Shown in pieces: positions 1 to 6,896 of a DNA stretch of 22,718 nt. Source of the DNA: JAIYDJ01 sp031398695 (lineage in GTDB: Bacteria > Pseudomonadota > Alphaproteobacteria > Rhodobacterales > Rhodobacteraceae); NCBI GenBank assembly GCA_031398695.1, contig JANNNU010000093.1, positions 1 to 22,718 on the forward strand. The letters are read 5' to 3'. Within the stretch, counting starts at the first letter, position 1. Every line of letters starts with the position of its first letter. Position numbers and translations under genes: made by a program. The notes under the pieces are model-generated. The model saw nothing but the letters and a program-made list of their open reading frames with translations, was not told where the DNA came from and ran no database searches.

Positions 1-1
1 G

Positions 2-274
2 TTCACGAACGCCGACGCGGTCGTGCTGTTGCCGGGCGGTGCCGGAAGCCTTGACGAGTTCTTCGAGGTGCTGACCTGGGCGCAGATCGGGCTGCACGGC
101 AAACCGATCTTTGTGTTGAACAGCGACGGCTACTGGACACCGCTGATCGCCTTGCTCGATCATGTGGTCGATCAGGGGTTCGCGTCACCCTCGATGCGCG
201 ACCTGTTCCGGGTCGTGCCCGATGTCGGTGCGCTGGCGCACGCGTTGCAAAAGGCGCTGACGGACACCGCATAG
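2..274 (+). CDS. LOG family protein (nucleotide 5'-monophosphate phosphoribohydrolase), 3' part
   Basis: This is the C-terminal 90 residues of a LOG-family (TIGR00730-type, 'lysine decarboxylase-like') protein; the 5' part lies outside the window and the reading frame is open from base 2. The family signature PGGxGS/TxxE is visible as PGGAGSLDEFFE, followed by the typical LTWAQIGLHGKPIFVLN segment that completes the Rossmann-like nucleotide-binding site. Members cleave nucleoside 5'-monophosphates, in plants and some bacteria cytokinin riboside monophosphates, to free base and ribose 5-phosphate in the cytoplasm. Historical 'lysine decarboxylase' labels are wrong for this motif. The physiological substrate here cannot be read from the sequence. 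It converges with sodB across a short intergenic gap holding a hairpin. Confidence 0.88.
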   Translation, partial: FTNADAVVLLPGGAGSLDEFFEVLTWAQIGLHGKPIFVLNSDGYWTPLIALLDHVVDQGFASPSMRDLFRVVPDVGALAHALQKALTDTA

Positions 275-280
275 CGCAGC

Positions 281-311
281 AAAAAGGCCTGCCCGACGCG
301 GCGGACAGGCC
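281..311 (-). terminator. Rho-independent terminator of sodB
   Basis: On the minus strand an inverted repeat (GGCCTG/CAGGCC, one mismatch, then CCG/CGG, six-base loop; 286-311) is followed directly by TTTTT. It starts about 28 bases after the sodB stop. On the plus strand no T-run follows, so it should act mainly for sodB. Confidence 0.75.
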
Positions 312-338
312 CTGATGGTCAATCGGCGGCGGCAGCCA

Positions 339-938
339 CTACATGCGCGCCGCGACGGCTTCCCAGTTCACCAGCTTATCCAGGAAGTTGGTCAGATAGG
401 CCGGACGCTTGTTGCGGAAGTCGATGTAGTACGAGTGTTCCCACACATCGCAGCCCAACAGCGCCGTCTGGCCGAAGCACAGCGGATTGACGCCGTTCTC
501 GGTCTTGGTCACTTTCAGGCTGCCGTCGGTGTCCTGCACCAGCCAGCACCAGCCCGAGCCGAACTGACCGGCCCCGGCGGCGGCGAAATCTTCCTTGAAC
601 TTGGCCACGGATCCGAACGCCTCGACCAGGGCCGTTTCCAGCGCACCCGGCATCGTCTTGCCGGCAGGGCCCATGACGTCCCAGAACAGGTTGTGGTTCC
701 AGTGCTGGCTGGCGTTGTTGAACAACCCCGACTGCGCCACGGCCCCGGCCGCATAGGTGCCCGTCACGATGTCTTCCAGCGTGGCCGATTCCCACTGGGT
801 GCCCGCCGCGAGCTTGTTGCCATTGTCGACATAGGCCTTGTGGTGAATGTCGTGGTGAAACTCGAGCGTCTCTTTCGACATGCCGAGCGATGCCAAGGCA
901 TCATGCGCGTACGGCAGGTCAGGAAGGGTGAAAGCCAT
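339..938 (-). CDS. sodB: superoxide dismutase, iron type
   Basis: This 199-residue enzyme converts superoxide to O2 and H2O2 in the cytoplasm. Its length is normal for the Fe/Mn-SOD family. The N-terminal helical hairpin carries the first ligand, H28, in the segment starting FHHDIHHKAY, and H82 follows in WNHN. The C-terminal domain supplies D164 and H168 in DVWEHSYYIDFRN. The NNASQHWNH segment places Gln78 at the outer-sphere position used by iron enzymes, with no Gln in the later manganese-type position, so an iron or cambialistic enzyme is favoured. The ATG at 938 is preferred over an upstream in-frame start because AAAGGAA lies just before it and the family starts MAFTLP. It stands alone with its own promoter and terminator. 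Confidence 0.96.
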   Translation of the reverse strand: MAFTLPDLPYAHDALASLGMSKETLEFHHDIHHKAYVDNGNKLAAGTQWESATLEDIVTGTYAAGAVAQSGLFNNASQHWNHNLFWDVMGPAGKTMPGALETALVEAFGSVAKFKEDFAAAGAGQFGSGWCWLVQDTDGSLKVTKTENGVNPLCFGQTALLGCDVWEHSYYIDFRNKRPAYLTNFLDKLVNWEAVAARM

Positions 939-974
939 GACGTTTCCTTTCAGGGAATTGCAATCAGGATGCCA

Positions 975-1005
975 TGTATAAGGCCTTGCCCGGCGCAAAG
1001 GTCAA
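975..1005 (-). promoter_or_regulatory. putative sodB promoter
   Basis: On the minus strand TTGACC (1005-1000) and TATACA (980-975) are separated by 19 bases, upstream of the sodB ribosome site. The boxes resemble sigma-70 -35 and -10 elements. The spacer is longer than the ideal 17, so this is a moderate call. Confidence 0.4.
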
Positions 1006-1056
1006 GGGCGGCGGGAGGCAGCGGTTGCCGCAGGCGCGGGTTTGCCGGAGCCCGTC

Positions 1057-1944
1057 TCAGATCAGGTCGGCAAACCGGTCGGGAACGCGGTAGCTGCGCC
1101 GGTTGAGGACCCTCGCATGGGACCAAAAGCCGGTGGCGGGGTCGCGGGACCAGCCTTTTTCGATGCGCTGGCACTGCCATTCGAAATCGAACGTGCTGTC
1201 TTCCGGCGCGCCGCGTACGATGAACTTGTCGAAGTAAGCCGCGACCTCGTCGACCTGCAAAGCCCAGCTTGGTCCAGCCGCGCCAGCCAAAACCCCGCCC
1301 GACGCGTCCGACACCAGCTGGCGCCGCTGCGTCTGGCGCGCCTGCATCATGCCGCGGTCCATCGCCCGCAGATGAAACAGATAGAGCTTGCGGCTCAGGT
1401 GCAGTTCCGGAAAATCCGACGTGTGCCCGCCCAGCGACCAGCGGATGGGCCGCGCGGCGATGCAGGGTTTGGCGTAGCTCGAGTTGATCCGCACGTGGCG
1501 GCGCTGTTGCAGGATCGGACGCCCCAGATCGAGCGGGCCGGTTTCCAGCTCCGGCCGATGCACCACTTCGACGGCAAAGGGCGAGATCACCCCCAGATCG
1601 CGCGCCTCGGCCAGAGCTGCCGGCAGATCGTCGCCATATCGCGGATCGAGCACGATCAGTTCGTCGACATCGTTCAGCACCACGACATCGAACCGTTCCA
1701 GCAGGGCGTTCGCAAAGGCGGTCAACAGGCGCCAGCGGGCCTCGTCCCACCCCGGACCCACGGGAACCTGCGGCAGCCGCACCACCTGAAGCCCCGAAAC
1801 GTCGGGCGGCAGCGCCTGATCCAGCCCATCCACGATGACGAACATGTGGTCGCGCGGCGCGATGCGGGCGTAATGCGCGATCCACAACGGCAGGAACACC
1901 GGCTCGTCGCGCACCATGGTGACAAAAGCGATGCGAGCCTGCAT
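1057..1944 (-). CDS. glycosyltransferase family 2-like protein
   Basis: A 295-residue protein beginning MQARIAFVTMVRDEPVFLP, the opening of small GT-A glycosyltransferases (Glyco_tranf_2_4 type) in which the MVRDE segment starts the nucleotide-sugar fold. The metal-binding DxD motif is in VVLNDVDELIVLDP near residue 95. The middle, with many His and Arg residues, includes SLGGHTSDFPELHLSRKLYLFHLRA. No signal peptide or membrane segment is seen, so it should be cytoplasmic. It starts only 10 bases after the soxG stop, with AGGCGCTGG before the ATG, and probably rides on the sox transcript. Donor and acceptor sugars are unknown, and a link to sarcosine metabolism is not evident. Confidence 0.78.
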   Translation of the reverse strand: MQARIAFVTMVRDEPVFLPLWIAHYARIAPRDHMFVIVDGLDQALPPDVSGLQVVRLPQVPVGPGWDEARWRLLTAFANALLERFDVVVLNDVDELIVLDPRYGDDLPAALAEARDLGVISPFAVEVVHRPELETGPLDLGRPILQQRRHVRINSSYAKPCIAARPIRWSLGGHTSDFPELHLSRKLYLFHLRAMDRGMMQARQTQRRQLVSDASGGVLAGAAGPSWALQVDEVAAYFDKFIVRGAPEDSTFDFEWQCQRIEKGWSRDPATGFWSHARVLNRRSYRVPDRFADLI

Positions 1945-1954
1945 CCAGCGCCTA

Positions 1955-2506
1955 TCAGGTCAATTCAGAACCGGGTGTAGCCGATGACGCAAGCAGATCA
2001 AAGACATAACGCGCAACCGACCGGAAGCAGACGAGCGTGAAGCCGTCTCCTTCGCGCCAGAACGCGGCCGCGACCTGCGCGGTGCGGGTGCGGCGCAACT
2101 CGCCCTGGGGCAGGTTGGCCACATCCACGGGTGCGAGCTTCGCCAACACCTGATCGGCCCTTGACCCTTCGATGCGCAGCACGGCCCGGGCGTCGGATAC
2201 CACGACGGCCAGATGATGCGCGCCGTGCATGTGCTCGCGTATCTGCGTCAAGGCGGCGGCGGTCTCGCCGTAAGGCAGGATCAGCAGGTATTCATCCGGG
2301 CTCATCCATGCCGCCGCCTTGCCATCGTGATGCAGGATCTGCCGGGTCGCAGGAATTTCCGTGCCCGCACAGGCCTTTATCGCGCCTTGCAAACCTTGCG
2401 CATCTGCTTTGGCGCGCAAGGTGATCATGCCGACCGGTCCTGCGTCGTGGATCGTGGCAAAGCCGGAAAAGGTCGCGCCCCCGAGGGCGGATACGGGATC
2501 AGACAT
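1955..2506 (-). CDS. soxG: sarcosine oxidase gamma subunit
   Basis: A 183-residue protein matching the small gamma subunit of heterotetrameric sarcosine oxidase. This subunit is related to the folate-binding GcvT/YgfZ fold and packs against alpha in the complex. Recognisable parts are the N-terminal MITLRAKAD strand region, MSPDEYLLILP (family W/M-x-P-D-E-W-L-L) around residue 72, and the C-terminal RSVARYVFDLL helix. The ATG at 2506 overlaps the end of soxA by eight bases (ATGTCTGA), giving tight translational coupling, so this start is preferred over upstream in-frame codons. It is the last sox gene of the operon. The family is the least conserved of the four, but position and length make the call firm. 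Confidence 0.92.
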   Translation of the reverse strand: MSDPVSALGGATFSGFATIHDAGPVGMITLRAKADAQGLQGAIKACAGTEIPATRQILHHDGKAAAWMSPDEYLLILPYGETAAALTQIREHMHGAHHLAVVVSDARAVLRIEGSRADQVLAKLAPVDVANLPQGELRRTRTAQVAAAFWREGDGFTLVCFRSVARYVFDLLASSATPGSELT

Positions 2507-5474
2507 TCTGCTTTTCTCCGGTCTTGTCGACAAACACCGGGTCCACCACCTTTGCGGACACCGTGCCACCGGTCACGGTATTGAACTCCACGACCTCGCC
2601 CAACCGCATGGGACCATTGTGCAAAAGCCCCATTGCGATGCCGCGGTTCAGGGTCGGGCTGTGATAGGTCGACGTCACGCGCCCTTGGGTGTTGCGCTGC
2701 CCGTTGGCATTGATGCCGGACGCGAGCACGTAAGCTCCGTCGGGGATCACCGACCCATCCAGCGTCTCGAACCCGACCAGTTGCCAGCGGTCGGCGCTGG
2801 CAAGGTAGGTCCGCTCTTGGCCACGTTTGCCCAGATAGTCGGCCTTCTTTGTGGAAATAGCCCAACCGAGGCCCAGATCCTGCGGGATCACCGTGCCATC
2901 GGTTTCGTCCCCGATCATGATAAATCCCTTCTCGGCCCGCATCACGTGCAACGCTTCCGTCCCGTAAGGCATTGCATCGAATGCTTTTCCAGCGTCTGCG
3001 CATACCTGCCAGAAAGCACCACCCTGGCTTGCCGGCGCCGCGATTTCATAGCTGAGCTCGCCCGAGAAGCTGATACGGTAAACCCGCACAGGGAATCCAG
3101 CAAGGGTGCCATCCGCCCAACCCATGAAGGGCAAGGCCTCGCGTGAAACGTCCATGCCACCAAGGGCTTGCAGAAGCTTCCTCGCGTTCGGTCCGACGAC
3201 AGCGACTTGGGCGTATTGCTCGGTCAGGTTGGCGGTATAGACCTGCCAATCCCACCATTCGCATTGCAGCCAATCCTCCATCCAGCTGTGGATGCGGTCC
3301 GCACCGCCAGATGTGGTGTGGCACAACCACGTATCATGATCCAGCCGCGCGACGACGCCATCATCGGACAAAAAGCCCTGTTCGTTGCACATCAACCCAT
3401 ACCGGCACTTGCCCACCGGCAGCGTGCTCATCATGCCGGTGTAAAGCATGTCGAGGAAACGGCCCGCATCGGGGCCCTTGACCACGATCTTGCCCAGCGT
3501 GGATGCGTCAAGCAAACCAACGGCCTGGCGGGTGTTGTTGACTTCGCGCGCCACTGCGGCGGCGTGGCTTTCGCCTGCCCGCGGGAAGCAGTAGGGCCGG
3601 CGCCAAAGACCGACGGGTTCGAAGTAAGCCCCTGACTTTTCGTGGATTTCGTGCATCGGGGTGCGGCGCAGCGGTTGAAAGATGTCGCCGCGCGCCTCGC
3701 CCGCCAGCGCGCCCAGCGTCACCGGAGTGTAGGGCGGGCGGAACGTGGTGGTGCCGACCTGCGGGATGGTGGAGTTCAGAGCCCCCGCCAGCACGGCCAA
3801 ACCATTGATGTTGCTGAGCTTTCCCTGATCCGTCGCCATTCCGAGCGTGGTATACCGCTTGGTGTGTTCGACCGATTCATAGCCTTCGCGCGCCGCAAGT
3901 TGGACGTCCGAGACCTTCACGTCGTTCTGGTAGTCGAGCCACATCTTCGACTTCAGCTTGATCCCTGCGCCTTGCGGCATCACCCAGACCGGCTGAATGG
4001 CGGACGTCTGGTTTGCGTATGGCGCACGTATGGCTTTGCGCATGACATTCGCGGAGTGCGCGATCGCATCCTCTGCCCCGAAAATCCCGGCCGCGGCCCC
4101 CGCGCAGACCACCATCGGGCGGCCATCGTGGTTGATCGGGGGGCGATCCGTGTCGGGAACGAAGGCGGCGATCGCCTCGTCCCACGTCAGCTTGCCGCCG
4201 CAATGGCTGTAAAGATGCACGACCGGCGACCAGCCGCCCGACATCGCCACCGCGTCGCAGGCGATGACCTCGAGCACCGCGCCTTCCCCCGCCTGCACGC
4301 AAACCGAAACGCCGGTCACGCGCTTGCCGCCCTTGACCGACGCGATGGCCTTGCCGGTCTCTACCCGGATGCCCATGGCACGGGCGCGGTTGGGCAGGTC
4401 GCCAATCGCCTGCATCCGCGCGTCGAGAACCACCGGAACCTCAAGCCCCGCCTGTTTCAGCGCGATGGCGGTCAGATAGGCGTCGTCGTTGTTGGTGACC
4501 ACAACCGTGCGATCGCCGGGCGAGACGGCCCAATTGACGGCGTAGTCGCGCACGGCGCTGGCCAGCATCACGCCCGGAATGTCGTTGCCGGCAAACGCCA
4601 GGGGCCGCTCGATCGCGCCGGTCGCCGCGATGATCTGGCCGCAGCGCAGCCGCCACAGCCGCTGACGGGGGCGACCGTCGCCCGGCGTGTGGTCGGCGAT
4701 GCGTTCGTCGGCCAAGACATAGCCATGGTCGTAGACGCCTGCCACCGTCGTGCGCAGCCGCAGCGTGACGTTGGGCATCGCGGCCAACGCCGCCACGGTC
4801 GCCGCCACCCAAGCCTCGGCGGGCTGGCCGTCGATCGTATCGCCATCCACCGGGGCGCGGCCGCCCCAGTGCGGGGTCTGCTCCATCAGGATCACGCGGT
4901 CGCCGGCTTCGGCTGCCGCCAGCGCGGCCCGCAGACCGGCGATGCCACCGCCTGCCACCAGCACGTCGCAAAAGGCATAGGCCTGTTCGTACCGGTCGGC
5001 GTCCAGTTCGGTCGGCGCCTTGCCCAAACCGGCCGACTGCCGGATGACCGGTTCGAACACGTGCTTCCAGAAGGCGCGCGGGTGGATGAAGGTCTTGTAG
5101 TAGAACCCGGCGGGCAGCAGGCGGGCGGCGTAGTTGTTCAGCACGCCGATGTCATGCTCGAGGCTGGGCCAGTGGTTCTGGCTGGTGGCGTGCAGGCCGT
5201 CAAATAGCTCTGTCGTTGTCGCGCGCTGGTTCGGCTCCAGCCGCGCGCCCTGCCCCAGATTGACCAGGGCATTCGGTTCCTCGACCCCCGACCCCACGAC
5301 CCCGCGCGGGCGATGGTATTTGAAGCTGCGTCCCATCAGCATCTGGTCGTTGGCCAGCAGGGCGGCGGCAACGGTATCGCCCCGATATCCGCGCATCGTC
5401 TTGCCGTTGAAGGTAAAGCTTTGCGGTGCGGTGCGGTCGATCAAGCGGCCGCCGGATGCCAGACGCGTGCTCAT
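2499..5474 (-). CDS. soxA: sarcosine oxidase alpha subunit
   Basis: This 991-residue large subunit belongs to heterotetrameric sarcosine oxidase, which turns sarcosine, tetrahydrofolate and O2 into glycine, 5,10-methylene-THF and H2O2. The N-terminus (about residues 15-100) is the ferredoxin-like Fer2_4 domain without cluster cysteines (FTFNGKTMRGYRGDTVAAAL). A dinucleotide-binding Rossmann motif, VLVAGGGIAGLRAALAAAEA, near residues 171-190 holds NAD+. A second oxidoreductase part follows to about 600. The C-terminal third is a GcvT aminomethyltransferase-like folate-binding domain (GLLDASTLGKIVVKGPDAG through the GCV_T_C barrel). The ATG at 5474 shares ATGA with the soxD stop. Length is normal and no break is seen. 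Confidence 0.97.
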   Translation of the reverse strand: MSTRLASGGRLIDRTAPQSFTFNGKTMRGYRGDTVAAALLANDQMLMGRSFKYHRPRGVVGSGVEEPNALVNLGQGARLEPNQRATTTELFDGLHATSQNHWPSLEHDIGVLNNYAARLLPAGFYYKTFIHPRAFWKHVFEPVIRQSAGLGKAPTELDADRYEQAYAFCDVLVAGGGIAGLRAALAAAEAGDRVILMEQTPHWGGRAPVDGDTIDGQPAEAWVAATVAALAAMPNVTLRLRTTVAGVYDHGYVLADERIADHTPGDGRPRQRLWRLRCGQIIAATGAIERPLAFAGNDIPGVMLASAVRDYAVNWAVSPGDRTVVVTNNDDAYLTAIALKQAGLEVPVVLDARMQAIGDLPNRARAMGIRVETGKAIASVKGGKRVTGVSVCVQAGEGAVLEVIACDAVAMSGGWSPVVHLYSHCGGKLTWDEAIAAFVPDTDRPPINHDGRPMVVCAGAAAGIFGAEDAIAHSANVMRKAIRAPYANQTSAIQPVWVMPQGAGIKLKSKMWLDYQNDVKVSDVQLAAREGYESVEHTKRYTTLGMATDQGKLSNINGLAVLAGALNSTIPQVGTTTFRPPYTPVTLGALAGEARGDIFQPLRRTPMHEIHEKSGAYFEPVGLWRRPYCFPRAGESHAAAVAREVNNTRQAVGLLDASTLGKIVVKGPDAGRFLDMLYTGMMSTLPVGKCRYGLMCNEQGFLSDDGVVARLDHDTWLCHTTSGGADRIHSWMEDWLQCEWWDWQVYTANLTEQYAQVAVVGPNARKLLQALGGMDVSREALPFMGWADGTLAGFPVRVYRISFSGELSYEIAAPASQGGAFWQVCADAGKAFDAMPYGTEALHVMRAEKGFIMIGDETDGTVIPQDLGLGWAISTKKADYLGKRGQERTYLASADRWQLVGFETLDGSVIPDGAYVLASGINANGQRNTQGRVTSTYHSPTLNRGIAMGLLHNGPMRLGEVVEFNTVTGGTVSAKVVDPVFVDKTGEKQNV

Positions 5475-5794
5475 TGGCCTGCCTCCCAGCCCGGTCGGCG
5501 GGCCTTGATCTTTTCGATGATATCTTGCGGCGGGGCGGACACCTGAGCGGGGTAGGTTCCGAACACCTCGAGTGTCGCGGTACAGCGGGCGGCGAGAAAC
5601 CATTTGCCGCAGCCGTAGGCGTGGCGCCAGCGTTCGAAATGCACGCCCTTGGGGTTCTTTCGCGCAAACATGTAGGCCTCGAAGTCTTCATCGGTCGAGC
5701 CGGGGCCGAAGCGCTTCAGATGCGCCTCATAGCCGGGACTGAGTTCGGTTTCACAGGCTTTGACGCCGCAGTAGGGACAATCGAGGGTCAGCAC
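5471..5794 (-). CDS. soxD: sarcosine oxidase delta subunit
   Basis: A 107-residue zinc-binding subunit of heterotetrameric sarcosine oxidase. The zinc site is visible as CPYC at residues 6-9 plus H58 and C62 in RHAYGCGKW, matching the Cys-Cys-His-Cys pattern of the family. It reads MLTLDCPYCGVKACETE and ends in the usual IIEKIKARRPGW. Translation starts at GTG 5794, with GGAGA six bases upstream; no ATG fits. Its stop overlaps the soxA start by four bases. Oddly, a strong hairpin with a T-run ends only about 18 bases before the start codon. The promoter for soxDAG must therefore lie further upstream, within the neighbouring small gene, or transcription must read through from soxB. Confidence 0.95.
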   Translation of the reverse strand: MLTLDCPYCGVKACETELSPGYEAHLKRFGPGSTDEDFEAYMFARKNPKGVHFERWRHAYGCGKWFLAARCTATLEVFGTYPAQVSAPPQDIIEKIKARRPGWEAGQ

Positions 5795-5812
5795 GGGCAG
5801 TCTCCGGACATG

Positions 5813-5842
5813 AAAACGGCGGGCACCCGGGGGTGCCCGCCG
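5813..5842 (-). terminator. Rho-independent terminator behind the second Ala/Pro-rich gene
   Basis: A perfect GC-rich inverted repeat (CGGCGGGCACC paired with GGTGCCCGCCG, four-base loop; 5817-5842) is followed on the minus strand by TTTT. It lies 31 bases after the stop of the gene ending at 5873 and immediately before the soxD ribosome site. Confidence 0.75.
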
Positions 5843-5872
5843 TTGGCGGTGAAGGGACGCGAAAAGAAGGCG

Positions 5873-6274
5873 TTACGGATTGGTGGTGGCCGGCGGTTGG
5901 GCCGGGGCAGGTGCAGGTTCGGCCGGTGCGGCATCGACCGGAGCCGGAGCCAAGGCCGGATCGGGCGTTGCCGGTTCTGCGGGCTCCGTGGCTGCCGGGG
6001 CGATCGGCTCGACCGCCGACTCGCCAGGGGTCGTGACCGGCGTGACGCCAAGGCCGATGCCGAACATGTCGCGGTTGCTGAATACGGCTGCCGCGATGAT
6101 GGCCACGACGACGAACACGATGGCGACGAGAAGGCCGGTGCTGAAACCGCCGTCACCGCGACGGGGCGCGACGGCGGGGTCAGGCCGATAGGTTGCAGGT
6201 TGCGGGTCGTATCCCGGAGCGGCCACGGTGGGGCGGGCGGACGTCTGGGGTGGCGTTGTGTAGGGATCGGACAT
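5873..6274 (-). CDS. Ala/Pro-rich single-span membrane protein B (unknown function)
   Basis: The product is 133 residues and is not recognised as a named family. The first 43 residues are Pro-rich and polar, ending in RRGDGG. One hydrophobic span follows (about 44-66, LLVAIVFVVVAIIAAAVF). The tail of about 65 residues is rich in Ala, Pro and acidic residues and ends PPATTNP. The RR before the span predicts N-in, with the tail in the periplasm. AAAAGGAG stands before the ATG at 6274. It resembles its neighbour at 6470-6814 in architecture and in the terminal Asn-Pro. Each gene has a GGAAC-type promoter element at the same distance and a hairpin behind it, so they look like paralogues in a repeated cassette. 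It is placed between soxB and soxD, but nothing in it suggests a role in sarcosine oxidation. Confidence 0.75.
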   Translation of the reverse strand: MSDPYTTPPQTSARPTVAAPGYDPQPATYRPDPAVAPRRGDGGFSTGLLVAIVFVVVAIIAAAVFSNRDMFGIGLGVTPVTTPGESAVEPIAPAATEPAEPATPDPALAPAPVDAAPAEPAPAPAQPPATTNP

Positions 6275-6309
6275 CTGGATGTCTCCTTTTGATAAGGTAA
6301 CACCCAAAG

Positions 6310-6335
6310 AACCCGTAAGTCGTGGCAACGGTTCC
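6310..6335 (-). promoter_or_regulatory. putative ECF-sigma promoter of the gene at 5873-6274
   Basis: On the minus strand GGAAC (6335-6331), a 17-base spacer and GGTT (6313-6310) form a near match to the GGAAC-N16/17-CGTT promoter of alphaproteobacterial EcfG-type sigma factors. The GGAAC box begins 61 bases upstream of the ATG, exactly as for the paralogous gene. The -10 box has one mismatch. Confidence 0.5.
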
Positions 6336-6411
6336 GATGATTCGCAGCGCCGGCCGGAACGCGCCGTTTTGGACGGCAGGCCGGATCGCACGGCGCGATC
6401 AGGTCAGTCAG

Positions 6412-6440
6412 AAGCCGGGCACCCGTAGGATGCCCGGCTT
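6412..6440 (-). terminator. hairpin behind the first Ala/Pro-rich gene, probable terminator
   Basis: A perfect 10-bp stem (AAGCCGGGCA/TGCCCGGCTT, nine-base loop) begins 30 bases after the stop of the gene ending at 6470. On the minus strand it is followed by CTGACTGACC, a poor T-run, so termination may be partial. Its GGGTGCCCG core is shared with the hairpin at 5817-5842. Confidence 0.5.
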
Positions 6441-6469
6441 GACCGATCCGCACAGGGCGGCTGATCGGA

Positions 6470-6814
6470 TCAGGGGTTGGCAGGTGCCGCAGGGGCCGGA
6501 GCAGCCGGTGCCGGAGCCTCAGGAACGGGTTCCACAGGCGCAGGGGCTGCAGGCTCGGGTGCGGCCGGAGCGGGCGCGGCAGGCTCGGGGGTTGCGGGTG
6601 CGGCCGGAGCCGGATCCGGGGTTGCGGCTGGCGCGGTGGTGTTGTTTTCGATGTTGACCTCGGACGGCGCGCCGTTTGTGGGATCGGTCGTGTCGCCGCC
6701 GGCGAAGACGTAAGCCAGCACCCCCACGGCAACGACGAGGCCGCCGACGATGAAGATGATGCTGCTGTTGGATTTCGGCGGGGTCGGCGGCGGGGTTTGA
6801 CGCATGTCGGCCAT
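6470..6814 (-). CDS. Ala/Pro-rich single-span membrane protein A (unknown function)
   Basis: The product is 114 residues with no recognised family. A short Pro-rich head (MADMRQTPPPTPPKSN) precedes one hydrophobic span (about 19-38, IIFIVGGLVVAVGVLAYVFA). The rest is a low-complexity Ala/Pro/Glu tail made of PAAPAP-like units, ending PANP. The basic head predicts N-in, with an extended periplasmic tail. GGAG lies eight bases before the ATG at 6814, which favours this start over the ATG three codons later. It follows soxB by 82 bases and precedes the paralogue at 5873-6274. An ECF-type promoter element stands upstream. The low-complexity tail could be a periplasmic linker, but no partner domain is present. 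Confidence 0.75.
   Translation of the reverse strand: MADMRQTPPPTPPKSNSSIIFIVGGLVVAVGVLAYVFAGGDTTDPTNGAPSEVNIENNTTAPAATPDPAPAAPATPEPAAPAPAAPEPAAPAPVEPVPEAPAPAAPAPAAPANP
6473..6635. repeat. low-complexity tandem DNA encoding the Ala/Pro-rich tail
   Basis: Degenerate GCAGG/GGTGCGGCCGGAGC-like units recur through this stretch. They encode the PAAPAP-type tail of the protein at 6470-6814. The repeats are imperfect and in frame, so length variation between strains would be expected. Confidence 0.55.
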
Positions 6815-6849
6815 GATGGATGCTCCGGTGAGGGTAAGTTCACCCCCAT

Positions 6850-6875
6850 AACGCGGATGGTGTGCATCCGGTTCC
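6850..6875 (-). promoter_or_regulatory. putative ECF-sigma (EcfG-like) promoter of the gene at 6470-6814
   Basis: On the minus strand GGAAC (6875-6871), exactly 17 bases, then CGTT (6853-6850) match the GGAAC-N16/17-CGTT consensus known for EcfG, the alphaproteobacterial general stress sigma factor. The GGAAC box begins 61 bases before the ATG. The spacer itself is an inverted repeat, CGGATG-cacac-CATCCG (6854-6870), which could be an operator. Confidence 0.6.
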
Positions 6876-6896
6876 CAACGCTGGATCCGACTGCGC

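Noticed and set aside
3642..5207. A 521-codon plus-strand open frame antisense to soxA
   Set aside because: It is the shadow of soxA in GC-rich DNA: Arg/His/Gly-rich with no family motifs, while soxA on the other strand is fully explained by its domains.
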